A DNA stretch of 64,000 nt from contig JAQFVV010000442.1 in assembly GCA_028023455.1 (NCBI GenBank), forward strand, positions 324,001-388,000, written 5' to 3'. The stretch comes from Epiperipatus broadwayi (Eukaryota; Onychophora; Udeonychophora; Euonychophora; Peripatidae). Shown here in pieces: positions 1 through 11,099 of this stretch. Each line of letters begins with the position of its first letter. Positions within the stretch are counted from its first letter, which is position 1. The notes under the pieces were generated by a model, which saw only the letters and a list, made by a program, of their open reading frames with translations, did not search any database and had not been told where the DNA came from. The translations under genes were made by a program, and so were the position numbers.

Positions 1-40
1 TATTTTGTGCAAACCAGCACTCATCAGTTGGTCCAGATTA
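1..40 (-). ncRNA. Hammerhead ribozyme-like motif, family i, cut by window edge
   Basis: On the minus strand the sequence runs through a helix I 5' strand (TAATCTGGACCAA), an intact CTGATGA box, a helix II strand GTGCT, the loop GGTTT, and a remnant of the A-box. It matches the plus-strand motif at 108-164 and is inverted relative to it about 70 bases away, so the two probably belong to one foldback element. The 3' half (helix III, cleavage site, second helix I strand) lies outside the window, so activity cannot be judged. Confidence 0.5.
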
Positions 41-44
41 TTAA

Positions 45-290
45 AGTATGAAAATTAGATATCTTAATATAAAGTTGAGCCCTGATTGTATATGTGTGTG
101 GAGATGGTAATCTGTACCAACTGATGAGTGCTGGTTTAGCCCAAAATATGAATATTGGTGATTATTTATCTTTTCAATATGTGTGTGATCAGGTGGGTCA
201 GCAATATGAGATGGCATGGAGAGTTGAGGGTCATGTGAAAGTCTGAGTTCAAGTTCCTTATATAAACAAATAATGAAATTTATATGAAAG
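45..290 (+). repeat. Family i repeat body
   Basis: Sequence around the hammerhead at 108 recurs around the one at 17210. The shared parts are a left block (ATCTTA.TATAAA.TGAGC.CTGATT followed by a TATATGT run) and a right block containing a TGTGTG run, TATGAGAT and GAAAGTCTGAGTTCAA. A piece of the right block also occurs in inverse orientation at 31815-31870. The GAGTTCAAATCCCC-like segment in the 17 kb copy resembles a tRNA B box, so internal pol III promotion is possible but unproven. Confidence 0.5.
108..164 (+). ncRNA. Type I hammerhead ribozyme-like motif, family i
   Basis: Helix I is formed by TAATC/GATTA plus CCAA/TTGG (108-120 with 155-164), with an internal loop between. The CTGATGA box is at 121-127. 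Helix II is GTGCT (128-132) with AGCCC (138-142), loop GGTTT. The expected GAAA box reads AAAA (143-146), which fits loss of a CpG by deamination. Helix III is a 2-bp AT/AT stem with a 4-base loop, followed by the cleavage position at A154. The layout is that of a type I hammerhead. The G12-to-A change should abolish cleavage in this copy, so it is read as a relic. Confidence 0.55.
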
Positions 291-295
291 AGATT

Positions 296-352
296 GTAAT
301 CAGGACTAACTTGATTAGTGCTAGTTCAGCAGGAAATGTGCATTTTGAGATC
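296..352 (+). ncRNA. Decayed hammerhead-like motif, family i
   Basis: This is a third family i copy, about 190 bases after the one at 108 and in the same direction. Helix II survives as TGCT/AGCA around the loop AGTTC. The second box reads GGAAAT, and helix III with its loop (TGTGCAT) matches the copy at 18357. The first box is damaged (CTTGATTAG instead of CTGATGAG). Two same-direction copies about 190 bases apart resemble the tandem spacing of retrozymes, but the sequence between them is not clearly a repeat unit. Confidence 0.4.
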
Positions 353-399
353 ATTTTTTTACTTTCTTTCTTCATTTCAAAAGTAAACTTTATTTACAG

Positions 400-3190
400 A
401 AAAAGATACAATATAAAGGATGCAACAAAATGTGAAATACAGTGAGAACATAGGTATAGCATTTCATAGGTTACAAGGATATACTTAAAAATTCAGAAAT
501 ATGTACACAGGAAGTTATACAATAAAAATAACGTAATTAAGGTGTAAAGGTGGTTGTATAGTAAACATTTAATACAACCACACCAAAGATCAGGCATTAA
601 ATCAAACATATTACATAATTTACATTATTAGATCACAGAATTATAGAAATTGATCATAAATATAAAAAAATACAGAAAATGGAAAGATAGGCTTCAATCT
701 GTAGGAGTACAAAGATCATGGAAGCCGAAAATAATCATACAACTCTTAATACTAGAAGTATATAAGGCTAGGAACATCCATTGTTGTTGTAATAACAGGC
801 AAATCAGGTAAAAATTCATAAATAATGCAATCAAAATCACCTAAGTCCTTGCTTTCATTGGTTATATATTTGAGGAATGTGTAATAAAATAGAAAGCTTA
901 AAATATATTTAAAAATATATACGTGGAGTTGAATTTAAATATATTTTAAAATGTATATATGAAGTTAAATTATATCATGTTTGTAGGTATATCTTGCTAC
1001 TGGTTGGATGGGTGATTGTACGAATGGATAGTACTTATAGGATTGAGCTAAGATGAAAGATGTATTATTTTCGACTTTTATGTATAATCTCTAATCTCCG
1101 GTCTTAATCAATAAATCAAACGCTGTTGATAAACATTGATAAATATATATGTAAATTACATGAAAGCAGTCCATGCTTATTAACATCAAGAATCTTCAAT
1201 GTTCTATCAAGGCAATCTTTTATGTATGTATATAGAGAGATAGCTCTTTACATAAACAGTATCGTTACAATATGTATACATGTTTAAAATTTAAAGCTGT
1301 TAAAGTAGATATCCTAGATATTGCTACACTAAAGAATTGTGTATATATGTTTAGTGACTTTCACTTAATTTTTCCAAGCAACTCTTTATTTTTTCAGATA
1401 GTCAGCCAATCCATCTTTCAAGTACTGATCAGTATTTGGATGTCTAGTCATTTTTAGGTAGAAGGTGAAACAATAAAAAAAAACTATAAACTTTAATCAA
1501 TTTGTAGTTGATTAATCTGATAAGCTAAGTCATCTTAGGGATGTTAGAGAGGCTTTTAGCTTGCCGGAGATTATTAATGATTGTTTGGTCAAAGATTGAA
1601 ACTAAATTAACTTTTTTACTACATAGTGCGTACCTTTTACGAGTATTTATTCAAAAAACATTTATTATATATTAGGCTCATTTAAGTGCTTAGAAAGTAA
1701 TAAGATACATTCATCCTTCGGTGAATATATATGTATTGTTTTATTACAAAGTTTATGGGGTATACGTATATGTTTATTGTATTTTGTGTTTATATTTACT
1801 AAAGATTTTTGATAGACAACTTGAAATAAATGAATGCTTGAATAATTTTTTAATAACTTTCGCATACTCCTTACTGTTGTTTTATTTTCTATTTGGAACT
1901 TTAATCCATATTAAATCAATATTACTTTCTAGTCACATTATATATATATTTAAATATATTATTACTAACAATTTGAATTAAAATAAAACAAACTTAACTC
2001 TTACCTGTACTTTCTTTGTATAAACAGTTTCGTCGACCCAGCTTATTCTAGCAAAGTTTCTCACCCTGAGCGATTTTATTCTTTCATTAAACTTATTTGG
2101 TAAAAATTTAAGATAAAAAAGTTTTACGTACAAGTAAAACACCTATTCCTGTTAATTTTTTTTTTTTTTTTTACTTCATCCTTTTCATTTGAATACTGTG
2201 GGTTTTTAAGACGTATAATTGATTCTTGAAAAGGAATTGTTCTTCAGATAGATTCAAAACGCCTTACTTGATTGGTTACTTTTTTCTTTTTTCTTCAAAG
2301 TTATTTTACTAAATATTTATAACTAATCTAGTCAGGCAACTCCTCGAGTCTGGTCTCATCCTTGGGCAATCAAGCGGAAATAAACCAAGCCTAGTTGTTA
2401 GAAGAAAATATTTGCTTCTGGCGCTGACAGCGAATTTTAACTTTAACTTTAAACTCTTCGAAAACCACTCCTTGCCAAGTAAAATTTTTATCATGGCTGG
2501 AGCTTCTTAGTTGTCTTCCTCACCTTTCCGTTTTTCTTCCTTTATTTTTGATAATAGTTCATTTTTATTTATTTTTTAATAACGTCTAATTGTTCTCCAC
2601 TTGAATAATTAAAATAATAGTGGTATACAGTTTTCTTCTAACCAAACGTTGATGATTTCTAATCACAATACATTAAAGATTCATAGTGATCAATTGTCTC
2701 AGGTAGGATATATAATTTTGATTCATTTCACTGCTTAGGTAAAAGTTTTCTAGTCTTTTTATATACTGTATGTATAATTATTTTAACAATTAGGTACATA
2801 GGATATAATATATTGTTTATAAAAAATTAAATTACGATATTTTAAATGAAATATTAAAGTTAGTGTGTGTGCAAATGTAGTATAAACATATTTGTATAAA
2901 TTATAGTTATTAATGAAATAAATTAACAAGACGGCAAAAATATCTTTAAACATTATATTAATTTTTGACATCAAAAATTGATATTTTTGCGCATATTGAT
3001 AGATCGAGAATGGCCTAGCAACAAAATAAATAAATCGAAAACTAAAATTCATCATCGGAATTTCACGGATGTAATATTGTAGGAGTGTGTAAAATGCTTT
3101 TTTTTTTTTTTACAAATTCTCTTTTAATTTTGTAAATCGTAAGTTGTATGTAATTTACTGACTACCATAATTTGATCCCAAACTTTAATA
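400..3190. other. AT-rich DNA, no gene seen
   Basis: Short reading frames only, none with recognisable domains or codon structure. The stretch at roughly 2010-2520 is visibly less AT-rich than its surroundings and may be an old exon or regulatory segment, but no protein in it was recognised. Poly-T runs occur near 2160 and 3100. Confidence 0.6.
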
Positions 3191-3204
3191 AAGTGATGAT
3201 TTGT

Positions 3205-3290
3205 GCATGTAATTCAGCACAGTGATAGAATGGATGGACTCAAGAAATTATGGATTCTGGGTCGATTTTCAGCTGAGGAGAAATAAATCT
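3205..3290 (-). repeat. Possible decayed SINE copy, family 2
   Basis: The segment containing CAGTGATAGAATGGATGGACT resembles the central part of the family 2 repeats at 41603 and 56166 in the same orientation. Similarity is partial and no terminal duplication was found. Confidence 0.25.
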
Positions 3291-3497
3291 CTGTATAGTT
3301 ATTGAATGGATTTATGCTTATCCTATTTTTTTGTATTCAAATATTACATTCCTAAGCGATCAACTTCAGGATTACTAATATTATTTTTTCTGTCATCTTA
3401 ACGTTTAATATCACTTCACACAATAGTAAGGTTTTTACGTCATTATTAATTTTACTTAATTCTTCCAACTGTGAGAGAACATTACTTTAGGAGTCCA

Positions 3498-3605
3498 GTA
3501 TGGTTAATGCAATAATAGGATCGTAGATGCTGGAATTTAAGATCTATCATTCACGACTCAATTCTATCACTTCCGGTGTCGAACTCTCATAAATTTTTAT
3601 GTGAA
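3498..3605 (+). repeat. tRNA-like SINE, family 2
   Basis: The copy begins TGGTTAATGCAATAATAGGATCG, which resembles an A box followed by a D-arm-like segment. It later holds GGTGTCGAACTCT, resembling a B box (consensus GGTTCGANNCC). It ends in CTCATAAATTTTTA. The same arrangement, more decayed, is seen at 10988 (+) and, reversed, at 41603 and 56166. A functional tRNA is excluded because no acceptor stem can be formed. Confidence 0.4.
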
Positions 3606-3609
3606 AGCC

Positions 3610-6600
3610 TAGCAACTAACCATAACGATTTTTTTATTGCATTAGGAAGTATTAATGTTTGTTTTTTAAAGCAAGTGGACAAAAATGCGACCTCCATTGC
3701 CAGATGATAATCACATGTTTAATGTTTGATCTTTACAAATTTTTTGTAGTCGTAAAGTTTGATATACATGTTTCTGTATGTTGAATACTATATATGCTTT
3801 TAGGGTTTCAGAATTGTACTACTGCATTATTTTCATAGAGTTATATGAGCAAAAAAGAAAAAAAGTATAATTAAAAATTGTACGGTGTAATATTATATAA
3901 AATAAAGTCATATTATTTAAAAGTTAGAAGATATACAAAATTTATAATGGTATTGTATCAGCAATGTTATAGTGATAAATTGTATTGTAGGATATTTTTT
4001 TATTTATTAATCTGAAATTGAAATATTAACAGTCAAAGGTTATTCTTTCTTCTTTCTCTACATGAACGTTATGTGTTTAAATGAATATATCTATATGGTC
4101 CTGTAAATAAAAAAAAATATGTGCATATTAATTAATTAACTGATTTACGACATTGCTGGTAGGGCAACCTACTTCACAACTATATCCTATTTCAAAAATT
4201 CTTCTAGTGTAAAGAATGAATGTTTTTTAATAAATATTAAAATATTTAATTAAACTTTACATTTGTAATAAAAACAATTTATTATATGATTTCAGCAGAA
4301 CTAAATAAAATAAAACGATATACGTATACTTTTGATAATCTAAAATATACGGATAAATGTTAGTGACCTACCTAAATCACCTGAAGCTAATTCTGCTTTT
4401 TTAAAAAAAAAAAACAGTTATCTAAATAATAATAACTTTTATGAATAATTTATTCAGTTCTAAGTAAGTATATAACTACTATTTTAACTTGATTGTAGTG
4501 ATCATTTAAACATATATTGTTTTCTTGTCAGTATTATTGGGACAAAATATGTGTTATAATAGTAGCTACGATCCATAACCCCCTACTACGTGTTTAATGT
4601 ACCCATAGTAATACTTGTTTTGAGTTAATGTTTATTCAAGTGAGCTCAATAATCCTACTTAGTACTGCACTTTTAATTTTTTTTTTTTTTAACTAAGTTT
4701 AAAATATATATTTATAAACTTCTTTTCTGTTTTTGTTAGTTGTGAGATATTCTTAAAGTAACAAATGAATAAATAAATTATATTGTATGCATTATATACC
4801 ACTGAACAAGTGTTGTCACCCGACCATTGCACTGTCTGTTTGCTAATCTTGTCGTAGTAGAAAACTAAACATTTTATTCTTCATTCTATACATAAGTACA
4901 TTTTAAATAAAATGTCTTGGTAGTGTTGTTAAAGAAAAAGACATGCTTGGGATATTAAATCAGAAAGCTATTACTGCATTCAATAAAATAACTTTTTTGT
5001 TTTTTTATGCCTTATTACATAATGAAGTAATTAATCTCTAAAATGAAATTTCAATAGATTTTGCATAATTTATTTATTTTCATCATACATTGAATGCTCT
5101 TGCTAGATAGCAATAACATCATATTATTAAAAATGACTTAATGTTCTTATTTTTTTTTTATCAATGTATATTATTTGTTTTAATTTATGGATGTAAAACA
5201 TGGAGAATAACAAAAATGTTGAAAAATGAATAGAAATAAAGCCAATATGCAGATGGAGAGCTCAAGGTAAAAAAAAAGTCTACTTAATAAATTACAAAAA
5301 TCCAAATATAACCTGTTTTCTTGGTAAAAATTTACTGTGTATGTAACATTAAAATGAAGAATTTTGATCATCCTTAGAGGGTATAGAATTTATGCAGAGA
5401 ATCCTTTGAAAAGTATTGGAAATAGTTTTTGATTGACTTGCAGGGATTTCAATTATTATTAATTTTTGTTATAAATTTTATGGATCTTAATTATTTAAAA
5501 ATCTTAAAATTTATGATGCAGTTATAAAAATGAGTTGATGGTAAACAGTGGTAAAGTATGTTTGGTGATGTTCAAAGATCATTTATTATTTGATACTTAT
5601 ATCTGGAATCCCTCCATCTATTTTCAGTTTTATTTTTTTTACTAATATTTTTTAGTTTGTTATTCTACAATTATCTAGTTCTTTTCTTCTATTAAATTGT
5701 AATTCTAATGAAAGTATTATTTTCTTTTAAACTTTTGACTGAATAGGCTGAAACTATGCTCAACTAAATATTGAAAGTTTAAAACAAAACAATCCTTTCT
5801 TTATGAGTGAATAAAATGCTTATGATAAAATTAGTTTATTATTATTATTTAATAATTAAACATTTTACATCTATGTAATGAAAGTCTAAAACATTTTATA
5901 AGAAATTTGAGCCTGATTTTTATAGCAGAAGTCAACCCCAAATGTTTTATAAAGATTATCTCAAAAACATTCTAAAAAAGTGCAGTATTAGTTGTTTTCA
6001 TTATAAACTGAAGATGAAATCGTTATCAGAAGAAAGAATTCTGCAAAAAACATTAATTCTTTCAGATGACAAGCTTTCTTTATTTTATGAAAAGGCCCTA
6101 GAGAGAATTTTGTCTGCATTTATGCATTTTACTGAAGATTTTTTACTATTCAAAAAATTAATAGAAAGAAGTATTTATTATTTAAATTCCATTTTCAAAA
6201 TTAAGAACTGATTTTAGAGTTAGTCATCATTAAAGAAAGAAAATAAATCTTAAAAATAATAATTAAATGTGTTACTTTAAAATAAATTTATTTGTCAAGT
6301 AGATAAAAAAAGACATGCTTGTTTTTGTGGACATGTAGATTTTTGGTTTAAAATAAATACTTTACAATAATATTGCATAAATAATTTTTAATATGCAAAC
6401 AAATTATTGAAAACTACATTTTCCCTTATTATGCTAAAGCAATCCACCAAGCAGAAATGTCATTTCTATTGATGTCAGACTAAAACACGCATAACCACTT
6501 TTGTATGCAAATTAGATATTTTAATTGTCTATGCTACAGATTTTTTTCCAATTAATAATTTTAAAATGGTAGCTGTGGTAAAGTAAAATTGCAAATGGTA

Positions 6601-6690
6601 ATTAAGATTATAGATGCAGAGCCAATGTAATGTCTAAAATAACAAAAATACTGCAGTGTTAACATGTTGTGTTAACACAAATCTTACAAA
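3610..6690. other. AT-rich DNA, no gene seen
   Basis: No domain-bearing frame, RNA gene or clear repeat. An 89-codon frame at 5942-6211 is open and begins with ATG, but its lysine-, isoleucine- and phenylalanine-rich product is what chance gives at this composition, and it matches nothing I know. Confidence 0.6.
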
Positions 6691-6714
6691 TAACATTAAT
6701 GCATAAGTAGTTGA

Positions 6715-6850
6715 AAATAGAAAACTAGTCTCCTCAGGCTAAATAAAGAGTACTGTAAAAGTTGAATGAAAGATCAAGAATAGAATGGATCCATGTATTC
6801 TTGGAACTTTTGATGTACAATAGAGTCATGAATAATGCTGTATCTAACTA
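6715..6850 (+). repeat. Family iv dispersed repeat
   Basis: Contains AGGCTAAATAAAGAG, then GATCAAGAATAGAATGGATCC, then TATTCTTGGAACTTTTGATGT. The same ordered blocks recur at 7830-7940, at 12690-12830 and, inverted, at 8150-8260 and 15915-16030. No coding capacity or tRNA-like boxes were seen, so the class is unknown. Confidence 0.5.
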
Positions 6851-7631
6851 CATGTCTTCACTTATATTCTATCCAAAGAACCATGCAAATAAACAAACAA
6901 AAAAACATTAAAATTTGCAAATTGTACGATATTTCAGCAATCATTGTTCTTTCTCTGAGCACTGTATGGAATCGTGTTCTTTTTAAAAAGTAAAATTTAT
7001 AAATAAATTTTAAAATATACCAGTAACCATTTTTCCCATTTTGAAGTGCTGTACATGATTATATATAATCATAATAAAAAAATTGATTTATGCTGAAAAC
7101 ATTTTTTATTTTTTGAATTTGATGTGCATAATAAAATATTTTCTAATAGTAATTACTAAAAAATTTTAAAAAAGTTAGAATATACTTAAAGTTAATACTG
7201 ATTTAAAATTATTAAAATAATTTAAAAAATCATATTTTTTTGATAAAGAAAGTAATATTTTATGTTTCTATAAAAGTAAAAAATATTGAATGAAAAAAGA
7301 ATATCATCCAGAGTGTATTTAAAAAATATATAATAGTTAGTCTTTTTTCTTATTCTTATTGCTTCTGCCAATGCATGAATAAATATACACTCTGTAAAAT
7401 GTATATCCCTCAATTTGTTATTAATAACCATACTATTATTATTTTTTTAAATTTTGTTTACATATACATAGTATATGTATGAAAAAGCATCTGTGTTATG
7501 TATGTGGGTGTAATAAAAAGTATTGTACACTTGCAGTTCAATGAACAATATGTTTTCTATTCTAATCAATGTTTATCAACAAAATATGAGCTATTATAAA
7601 CTATATATGTTTAAACATGAGGAGGGTTGGA

Positions 7632-8262
7632 ACAAAATATAACATACTTCAGATTCCACTGTATATAAGCTTATCTTTGACAACATATCAGCTATCTGGA
7701 ATATGGCATTTAATAATGATTAGATTAATAATCAATTATATAAAGATGGAAATAAAATCTCTCTTTCAATATTGTTTTTAATAGAATTAATAAATATAAA
7801 ATTAACATAGTCTAATGTATATGTAATTGAAAAGAGAAAACCAGTCTTCCTTAGGCTATAAATAAATAGCATTCTAAATGAAATATATCAAAAATAGAAT
7901 GAATTCAATTATTTTGGAGTTTATGATGTATATATTTGCCAACATTAGTGAAAATTCAGAGTGAAATTAATATATCAGCCAGTTGAAAATGGCATTTAAT
8001 AATAATTACATTAAAAAATCAACTATACAAGTTATTAAAACTAAGAAAAGAAGACATTTCATCTCCATTCTTGTATAATTGATTATTAATGTAATAATTA
8101 TTAAATGTCATATTCCACATGACTTATATTAATTTCATTCTGAATTTTCGTCAATATTGGAAAAAGTAAGCTTGTATACATCAGAAACTCCAAGAATAAA
8201 TGGATTCACTCGGTTCTTGATAATTTTTCAAAATTTAGAGTTCTCTTAATTACATTCATTAA
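7632..8262. repeat. Family iv foldback repeat cluster
   Basis: Two plus-oriented segments (about 7632-7780 and 7810-8030) are followed by an inverted segment (about 8048-8262). Blocks such as TGGCATTTAATAAT and AATTCAGA appear in the first part and as reverse complements in the second. Arms have diverged at many positions, so this is an old structure. Transcribed RNA could fold into a long imperfect hairpin. No terminal duplications were identified. Confidence 0.5.
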
Positions 8263-8902
8263 AAATTAAAATAACATTTTATCTTTATTAATTTAAATTA
8301 CAACCAAGTAATTAACTTTTTAAAGACTTTTACTATGGTGATTAGATTAAAAGACGTTTTAGCTTGTATTTTTATAAGCTGCCTGCATTTAATTATATTT
8401 ACAAAATTATTTTTGACAATTATGATTAAAATTGATTATTTAAAAACAAATTGATGGAACTGTTAGCATTTTGGTTTACATTTCAGTAATAAAATATTTA
8501 GCAGATTCGACTGAATTTTAAATTTATAAAAATTATATATTTTCCCATTTGAAATTTTATGAAAGAAAAATACCAACTATAATTCAAAGGTCTAGAACAA
8601 TCTCCAATCTAGACACCCACCTGCATTCTTGTTGTGTTTTTGCGTTGTTATTTTTTAACAAAAAAAATATTAAAAACTTGTTTACATTCAAAGTTCTATT
8701 CATTATTCCTAAAAGACTTAGATTTTTTTGTTTGTTTATTAGTTTTTTATGTCATTCAAGAAATTAATGTTTTTGTTTTTAATTAGCGTTAAGTTTTGGA
8801 TATATATATATACATATCAAACAAATAAATAAGTAGTATTTAATTGTCAATTTATAGCTATAATTTATGAATGGTATTGCTTAAAATATTGGATAGATTG
8901 AT

Positions 8903-8915
8903 CTATTGTAATATG
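8903..8915 (+). repeat. Target-site duplication of foldback E, left
   Basis: CTATTGTAATATG, identical to 9418-9430. The pair brackets element E exactly. Confidence 0.7.
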
Positions 8916-8966
8916 TTATATAAAGAGCTCGTAAATAAGCTCTTAACAAGCTTTGCAGAATATCTC

Positions 8967-9013
8967 TAACTCCAGACCTGTTTCAACTACTGGCTTCCTC
9001 AGTGAGGTGCTAG
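8967..9013 (-). ncRNA. Hammerhead motif, family iii, left arm of E
   Basis: Read on the minus strand: helix I ACCTCA pairs with TGGAGT-like sequence, the first box is CTGAGGA (fits CUGANGA), helix II is AGC around the loop CAGTA, and the second box is GAAAC. A two-base loop, GTC and the helix I return follow. Helix II carries a change (GTT in place of GCT), so the copy is probably weakened. Confidence 0.5.
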
Positions 9014-9240
9014 GATATTCATTAGATTAAAAATACCAGGACAAGCCCAGCACTTTATCTAATGGATAACTATTAAATAGAAAATCTAAAAATTTCAGAC
9101 ATTCATCTGTCTTCCAATCCAGCTATCTAACTTAAATAGCCATATGGGACTGAACTAAGTCCAGATACACCATATATTAATAGTTATCTATTAGATAAAG
9201 TGCTGGGCTTGTCCTAGTATTTTAAATCTAATGAATATCC

Positions 9241-9288
9241 TAGCACCTCACTTAGGAAGCCAGTAGCAAAAACTGGTCTGGGGTTAGG
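9241..9288 (+). ncRNA. Decayed hammerhead motif, family iii, right arm of E
   Basis: Mirror copy of the left-arm motif. Helix I (ACCTCA with TGGGGT) and the GGTC cleavage context remain. The first box is CTTAGGA and the second is CAAAAAC, so both core boxes are damaged. Confidence 0.45.
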
Positions 9289-9417
9289 GATATTCTGCAA
9301 AGCTTGTTAAGAGCCTATTTGCAAGCTCTTTATATAACATTTGTAATACAAGCTTGTTTAAATTAGGTCATGTGACATCTGACTTAATTTTTTTGGGGGG
9401 GGGAATTTTATTTTTTG

Positions 9418-9430
9418 CTATTGTAATATG
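9418..9430 (+). repeat. Target-site duplication of foldback E, right
   Basis: CTATTGTAATATG, identical to 8903-8915. Confidence 0.7.
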
Positions 9431-9434
9431 AACT

Positions 9435-9650
9435 TTTTGAGTTTAATTCAGTTTATTTTATTCATAATATCTCTTCTTCACATCACTCCATCAAATTCTT
9501 TATCTTATCCATTTATTTTTCCTTTGTTCATGTGTGTTTTCTTAGGATCTTATTTGAAATTTTTGTTATTCAATAATTGGCATATTGGTTTAATAATGTT
9601 TTCAATCCAAATCCATTTTAATTATTTTTTTATTCATATTTTATTTTTTA
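9435..9650 (-). mobile_element. Old RTE-like LINE 3' fragment
   Basis: Blocks such as CTCTTCTTCACATCACTCC and CAATCCAAATCCATTTTAA align in order with the 3' part of the neighbouring LINE copy (9790-9965), but with far more changes and deletions. This is a second, older 3' end directly beside a younger one. Confidence 0.45.
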
Positions 9651-9717
9651 TTCTCTCTTTATTAATCTCTACTTATGTTCAGTTTCTGAATTTATATAAT
9701 GCCCAAAAGTCAGACAG

Positions 9718-10730
9718 ATATATCATCAACCATTATCAATCTACTGCAGGATGAAGGTCTCTCCAAATTTAATCCATCTTCTCCAATCTTTAGCTTCTCT
9801 TCTCCACATCACCCTTGCACACTTTCTTATTTCATTCATCCATCTCACATGTAGTCTCTCTTTGGGTCTTTTACAATCTCTTGAAATCCAGTTTAAGATT
9901 TCACTTGTTCATCTATTATCAACTCTTCTAGTAATATTTCCAGCCCAAATCCATTTCAGTTTTTAATTTTTTCAATGAGGTCAGTAACACCTGTTTGTTA
10001 TCTTACCCATATATTGAATTTTCGATCTCTTCTTGTTACTCCCAACATGCATCTCTCCATACCTCTTTAAATGGTCTGAAGTCTGTGTATTGCTCTTCTA
10101 TTAAGTGCCCAAGTCTCAGATCAGTAAGTAAGAATTGGTAAAACATATTTATTAAAAACCTTCCTTTTCAAGCACATAGGCATATTTCTTTTTAGTATCA
10201 AGTTATTTCTACCAAAAGCACTCTAACCAAGTTTAATTCTATGATTAATTTCATCCAATGTTTCCATCTGTATTAATAATCTGACCAAGGTATTTGTAAC
10301 TGTTAACTTCTTCTAACTCATCATAATCAATCTTTATTTTCATATTTTGAGAAAATCCATTAAACATTACTTTAGTCTTTTTAACATTTATCTTTAGTCC
10401 TACTTTTCTACTTTCATCTGATAACTCCTGCAATATTTTCTGCAACTCTAAAACATTATTTGCAAACAACTACATCATCTGAAAAATCTAATTGACTTAA
10501 ATCATCTCCATTTACTTTCACTCCTTTAGCTTTCCATTTTAATCCACAAAATACTTCTTGCAGCACAGCTGTAAAAAGTTTTGGAGATATGGAGTCACCC
10601 TGTCTTACACCCTTCTCAATGTTGACTTGCCTAGAATCATTATGTAATCTAATTGTTGCTGTTGCATTTTTATAAATATTCTTTAAAATATAGTATCCTG
10701 AATCTATATCTTGATGATCCAATGCTTTAA
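9718..10730 (-). mobile_element. RTE-like LINE, 5'-truncated, broken RT
   Basis: The minus strand encodes the C-terminal half of a reverse transcriptase. RT block B is seen as GVRQGDSISPKLFT near 10640, and the active-site block C as FSDDVVV near 10480 (FADD in the copy at 13033). The thumb-side motifs KINVKKTKVMFNGF and YKYLGQIINTDGN follow. The frame is broken between the two readable parts around 10456-10469. The 3' end shows the RTE hallmark: CTGCAG with a TTGATAATGG segment, then an ATC-type tail at 9718-9730. RTE elements are endonuclease/RT LINEs that prime on nicked target DNA. The missing endonuclease and N-terminal RT fit ordinary 5' truncation. Confidence 0.8.
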
Positions 10731-10734
10731 GCAC

Positions 10735-10985
10735 GGATATATAAGCACTGATAAAACACTTACATGAAAAATCTTTAATCTTAAGTATAAAGTATTTACA
10801 TTTCCTTTTAAAAAATTATTGCATTCAAGTTTAATTCCATAATTAATTATATTTATTGGGATTTCAATCACAAATAATAATTTTTATGTGTTGTTTTTTT
10901 TTTTTTTGTAAGCCCATAAAATATTACGATATCCTTTTTATTTTATATATATATATAGCATAGTGTATGTGTGAATAACGTCATT
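10735..10985. other. AT-rich DNA
   Basis: No gene or recognised repeat. A poly-T run lies near 10887 and a TA repeat near 10944. Confidence 0.5.
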
Positions 10986-10987
10986 TA

Positions 10988-11095
10988 GTGGCCTGTCTGA
11001 TTTAGTGCAATAGTAGTTTCTGGGAGTTCAATATTTCTGGATCACAACCAGTACTTATCACTTTAAGTGCTCAAACTTTTTCTGAATTCTCCGGC
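10988..11095 (+). repeat. tRNA-like SINE, family 2, decayed
   Basis: TAGTGCAATAGTAG, then GGGAGTTCAATATTTCTGGATCA, then AGTGCTCAAAC and CTGAATTC, follow the order seen in the family 2 copies at 3498 and (inverted) 41603. TTCAATATTTC and the later GTGCTCAAAC are possible B-box remnants. Confidence 0.35.
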
Positions 11096-11099
11096 AATA

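Larger units (their letters stand above)
8916..9417 (+). mobile_element. Foldback element E (family iii) with two inverted hammerhead motifs
   Basis: The left arm (8916 to about 9085) is the reverse complement of the right arm (about 9175-9345), around a spacer of roughly 90 bases. Both arms begin with a block that reads TTATATAAAGAGCT from the outside. A tail on the right side only (AGGTCATGTGACATCTGACTT, then T and G runs) separates the right arm from the 13-bp duplication. A related element is F at 37149-37560. The unit has no coding capacity. I infer a non-autonomous retroelement because the duplications are long and the tail is one-sided. Hammerheads are known in Penelope-like elements, and the partner enzyme is likely of that kind. 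Confidence 0.6.

Noticed and set aside
5942-6211. 89-codon ATG frame as a small gene
   Set aside because: Composition (K, I, F, L, S) is what random AT-rich DNA yields. No motif, no homologue recognised, no flanking support.
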